A stretch of DNA of 64,000 nt from Selenomonas timonae (GTDB lineage Bacteria; Bacillota; Negativicutes; Selenomonadales; Selenomonadaceae): NCBI RefSeq assembly GCF_014250475.1, contig NZ_CP060204.1:496001-560000 (forward strand), written 5' to 3'. Position numbers and translations under genes: made by a program. The notes below the pieces were generated by a model. The model was not told the origin of the DNA. It worked only from the letters and a program-made list of their open reading frames with translations, and made no database searches. Positions 63,184-64,000 of this stretch are shown here, in pieces. Position 1 is the stretch's first letter, and each line of letters begins with the position of its first letter.

Positions 63184-63998
63184 TATACCACCTCAATCAG
63201 TCGAATGATATCCTTGATCGGCAGCAGCGTGCTGTCGATCTCGTGTGCGCGGTGGTGCGTGAGGATGGAGCGCGCCGCGTTCTCCATCGCGGGGAAGGCA
63301 CTGCGCGTGAGCTGGTTCGCGTAGATGACGATGCGCACGCCGTGCGCTGCGAGCTCTGCCTCCGTGATCGTGTTGTAGGAGGAGGGTACGGCGACAATGG
63401 GGACATTCGGATGCTTCGCACGGAAGCTGTCGCAGAATGCAATGACCTCGTCGGGCGATTTCGCGCGCGAGTGGATCATGATGCCGTCCGCACCCGCCGC
63501 AACGTAGCCCTCCGCGCGTGCGAGGGCATCGTCAAGACCCTTTTCGAGGATCAGGCTCTCGATGCGCGCGATGATCATGAACTCCTCTGTGCGCTGTGCC
63601 GCCTTGCCCGCCGCGATCTTCTCGGAGAAATTCTCGATCGTGTCCTGTGTCTGTGCGACCTCCGTGCCGAAGAGGGAGTTGCGCTTCGCGCCCGTCTTGT
63701 CCTCGATGATGACGGCAGAGACGCCGAGGCGCTCGAGGGTACGGACGTTGTAGGCAAAATGCTCCGCTGTGCCGCCCGTGTCCATGTCGAGGATGATGGG
63801 CTTCGTCGTGACATCCATGACCTCATTGATGGTCTGGATGCGGTCGGAGAGGTCGACGAGCTCGATGTCAGGCTTGCCGCGCGAGGTCGAGTCGCACAGG
63901 CTCGAGATCCACATGGCGTCGAACTGGTCAAGCCCACCGTCGCTCTCGACGACAGTCTTCTCCGCAATGAGCCCCGTGAGCCCGTTGTGCACCTCGAT
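63183..63998 (-). CDS. pepM: Phosphoenolpyruvate mutase, C-terminal part (5' end outside window)
   Basis: About 271 residues are visible; the frame stays open to the window edge (…IEVHNGLTGLI), so the start lies beyond 64000. Isocitrate-lyase/PEP-mutase barrel with the mutase signature EDKTGAKRNS, the Mg2+-binding DMDTGG, and ARIESLILEKG. It converts PEP to phosphonopyruvate, the committed step that forms the C-P bond. In many relatives with this EVHNGLTGLI beginning, a nucleotidyltransferase domain is fused upstream; whether that holds here cannot be seen. Confidence 0.93.
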   Translation of the reverse strand: MEVHNGLTGLIAEKTVVESDGGLDQFDAMWISSLCDSTSRGKPDIELVDLSDRIQTINEVMDVTTKPIILDMDTGGTAEHFAYNVRTLERLGVSAVIIEDKTGAKRNSLFGTEVAQTQDTIENFSEKIAAGKAAQRTEEFMIIARIESLILEKGLDDALARAEGYVAAGADGIMIHSRAKSPDEVIAFCDSFRAKHPNVPIVAVPSSYNTITEAELAAHGVRIVIYANQLTRSAFPAMENAARSILTHHRAHEIDSTLLPIKDIIRLIEVV

Positions 63999-64000
63999 TG

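Overview
The window looks like chromosome of a Gram-negative member of the Firmicutes (Negativicutes), most likely Selenomonas or a close relative. The reasons are GC-rich coding DNA with AT-rich promoters, outer-membrane functions (a TonB-dependent copper receptor, a phosphoethanolamine-transferase-like enzyme) beside Firmicutes-style genes (RpiR regulator, holin-like small peptides, stand-alone AICAR formyltransferase), and MqnA of the futalosine menaquinone route. The species call is inference from gene content; no rRNA gene is present.

Layout. 0-1 kb: 3' end of treC and a small-peptide/antisense-RNA locus. 1.4-9.2 kb: a TRAP transporter, split transketolase and two-dehydrogenase operon facing a divergent FadR-type GntR regulator, with a palindromic operator between them. 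9.2-15 kb: an aldo/keto reductase, a DUF1653 protein, an SLC13 permease and two tandem SHMT-like proteins that have both lost the PLP lysine. 15-16.2 kb: a decayed patch (truncated DinJ-type antitoxin, radical-SAM remnant, frameshifted PBECR-type nuclease) that also holds an unidentified structured RNA with a strong promoter. 16.2-22.4 kb: Ppx/GppA, threonine synthase, an envelope sulfatase-fold transferase, a 3D-domain protein and MqnA. 22.4-24.2 kb: a zeta toxin between two homologous Fst-like convergent RNA loci. 24.2-29.3 kb: an SDR, AICAR formyltransferase, an OprC-like copper receptor, a YbjN-like protein and tRNA-Gly(CCC).

Two near-identical 1904-bp IS1182-type elements in inverted orientation (29290-31193 and 50386-52289) bracket about 19 kb. 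That segment holds a SPINDLY-type glycosyltransferase, gyrA, a relBE pair, D-serine dehydratase, an uncharacterised AAA+ ATPase/membrane-protein operon, a hexapeptide acyltransferase, and an amino-sugar operon (nagB-nagA-PTS-nanE-yhcH-ROK kinase-rpiR).

52.3 kb to the window end is the most unusual region. It is a minus-strand operon with a full 2-aminoethylphosphonate pathway (PEP mutase, phosphonopyruvate decarboxylase, AEP transaminase) plus a methyltransferase. Inside it is a tandem array of four paralogous proteins of about 710 residues, each with a TPR-like N-terminal segment and an alkaline-phosphatase-superfamily domain. Three are intact; the fourth is broken by a G-tract frameshift and an internal deletion that removed the catalytic core. 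My reading is that the operon makes a phosphonate headgroup and that the tandem enzymes attach it to, or remove it from, surface polymers.
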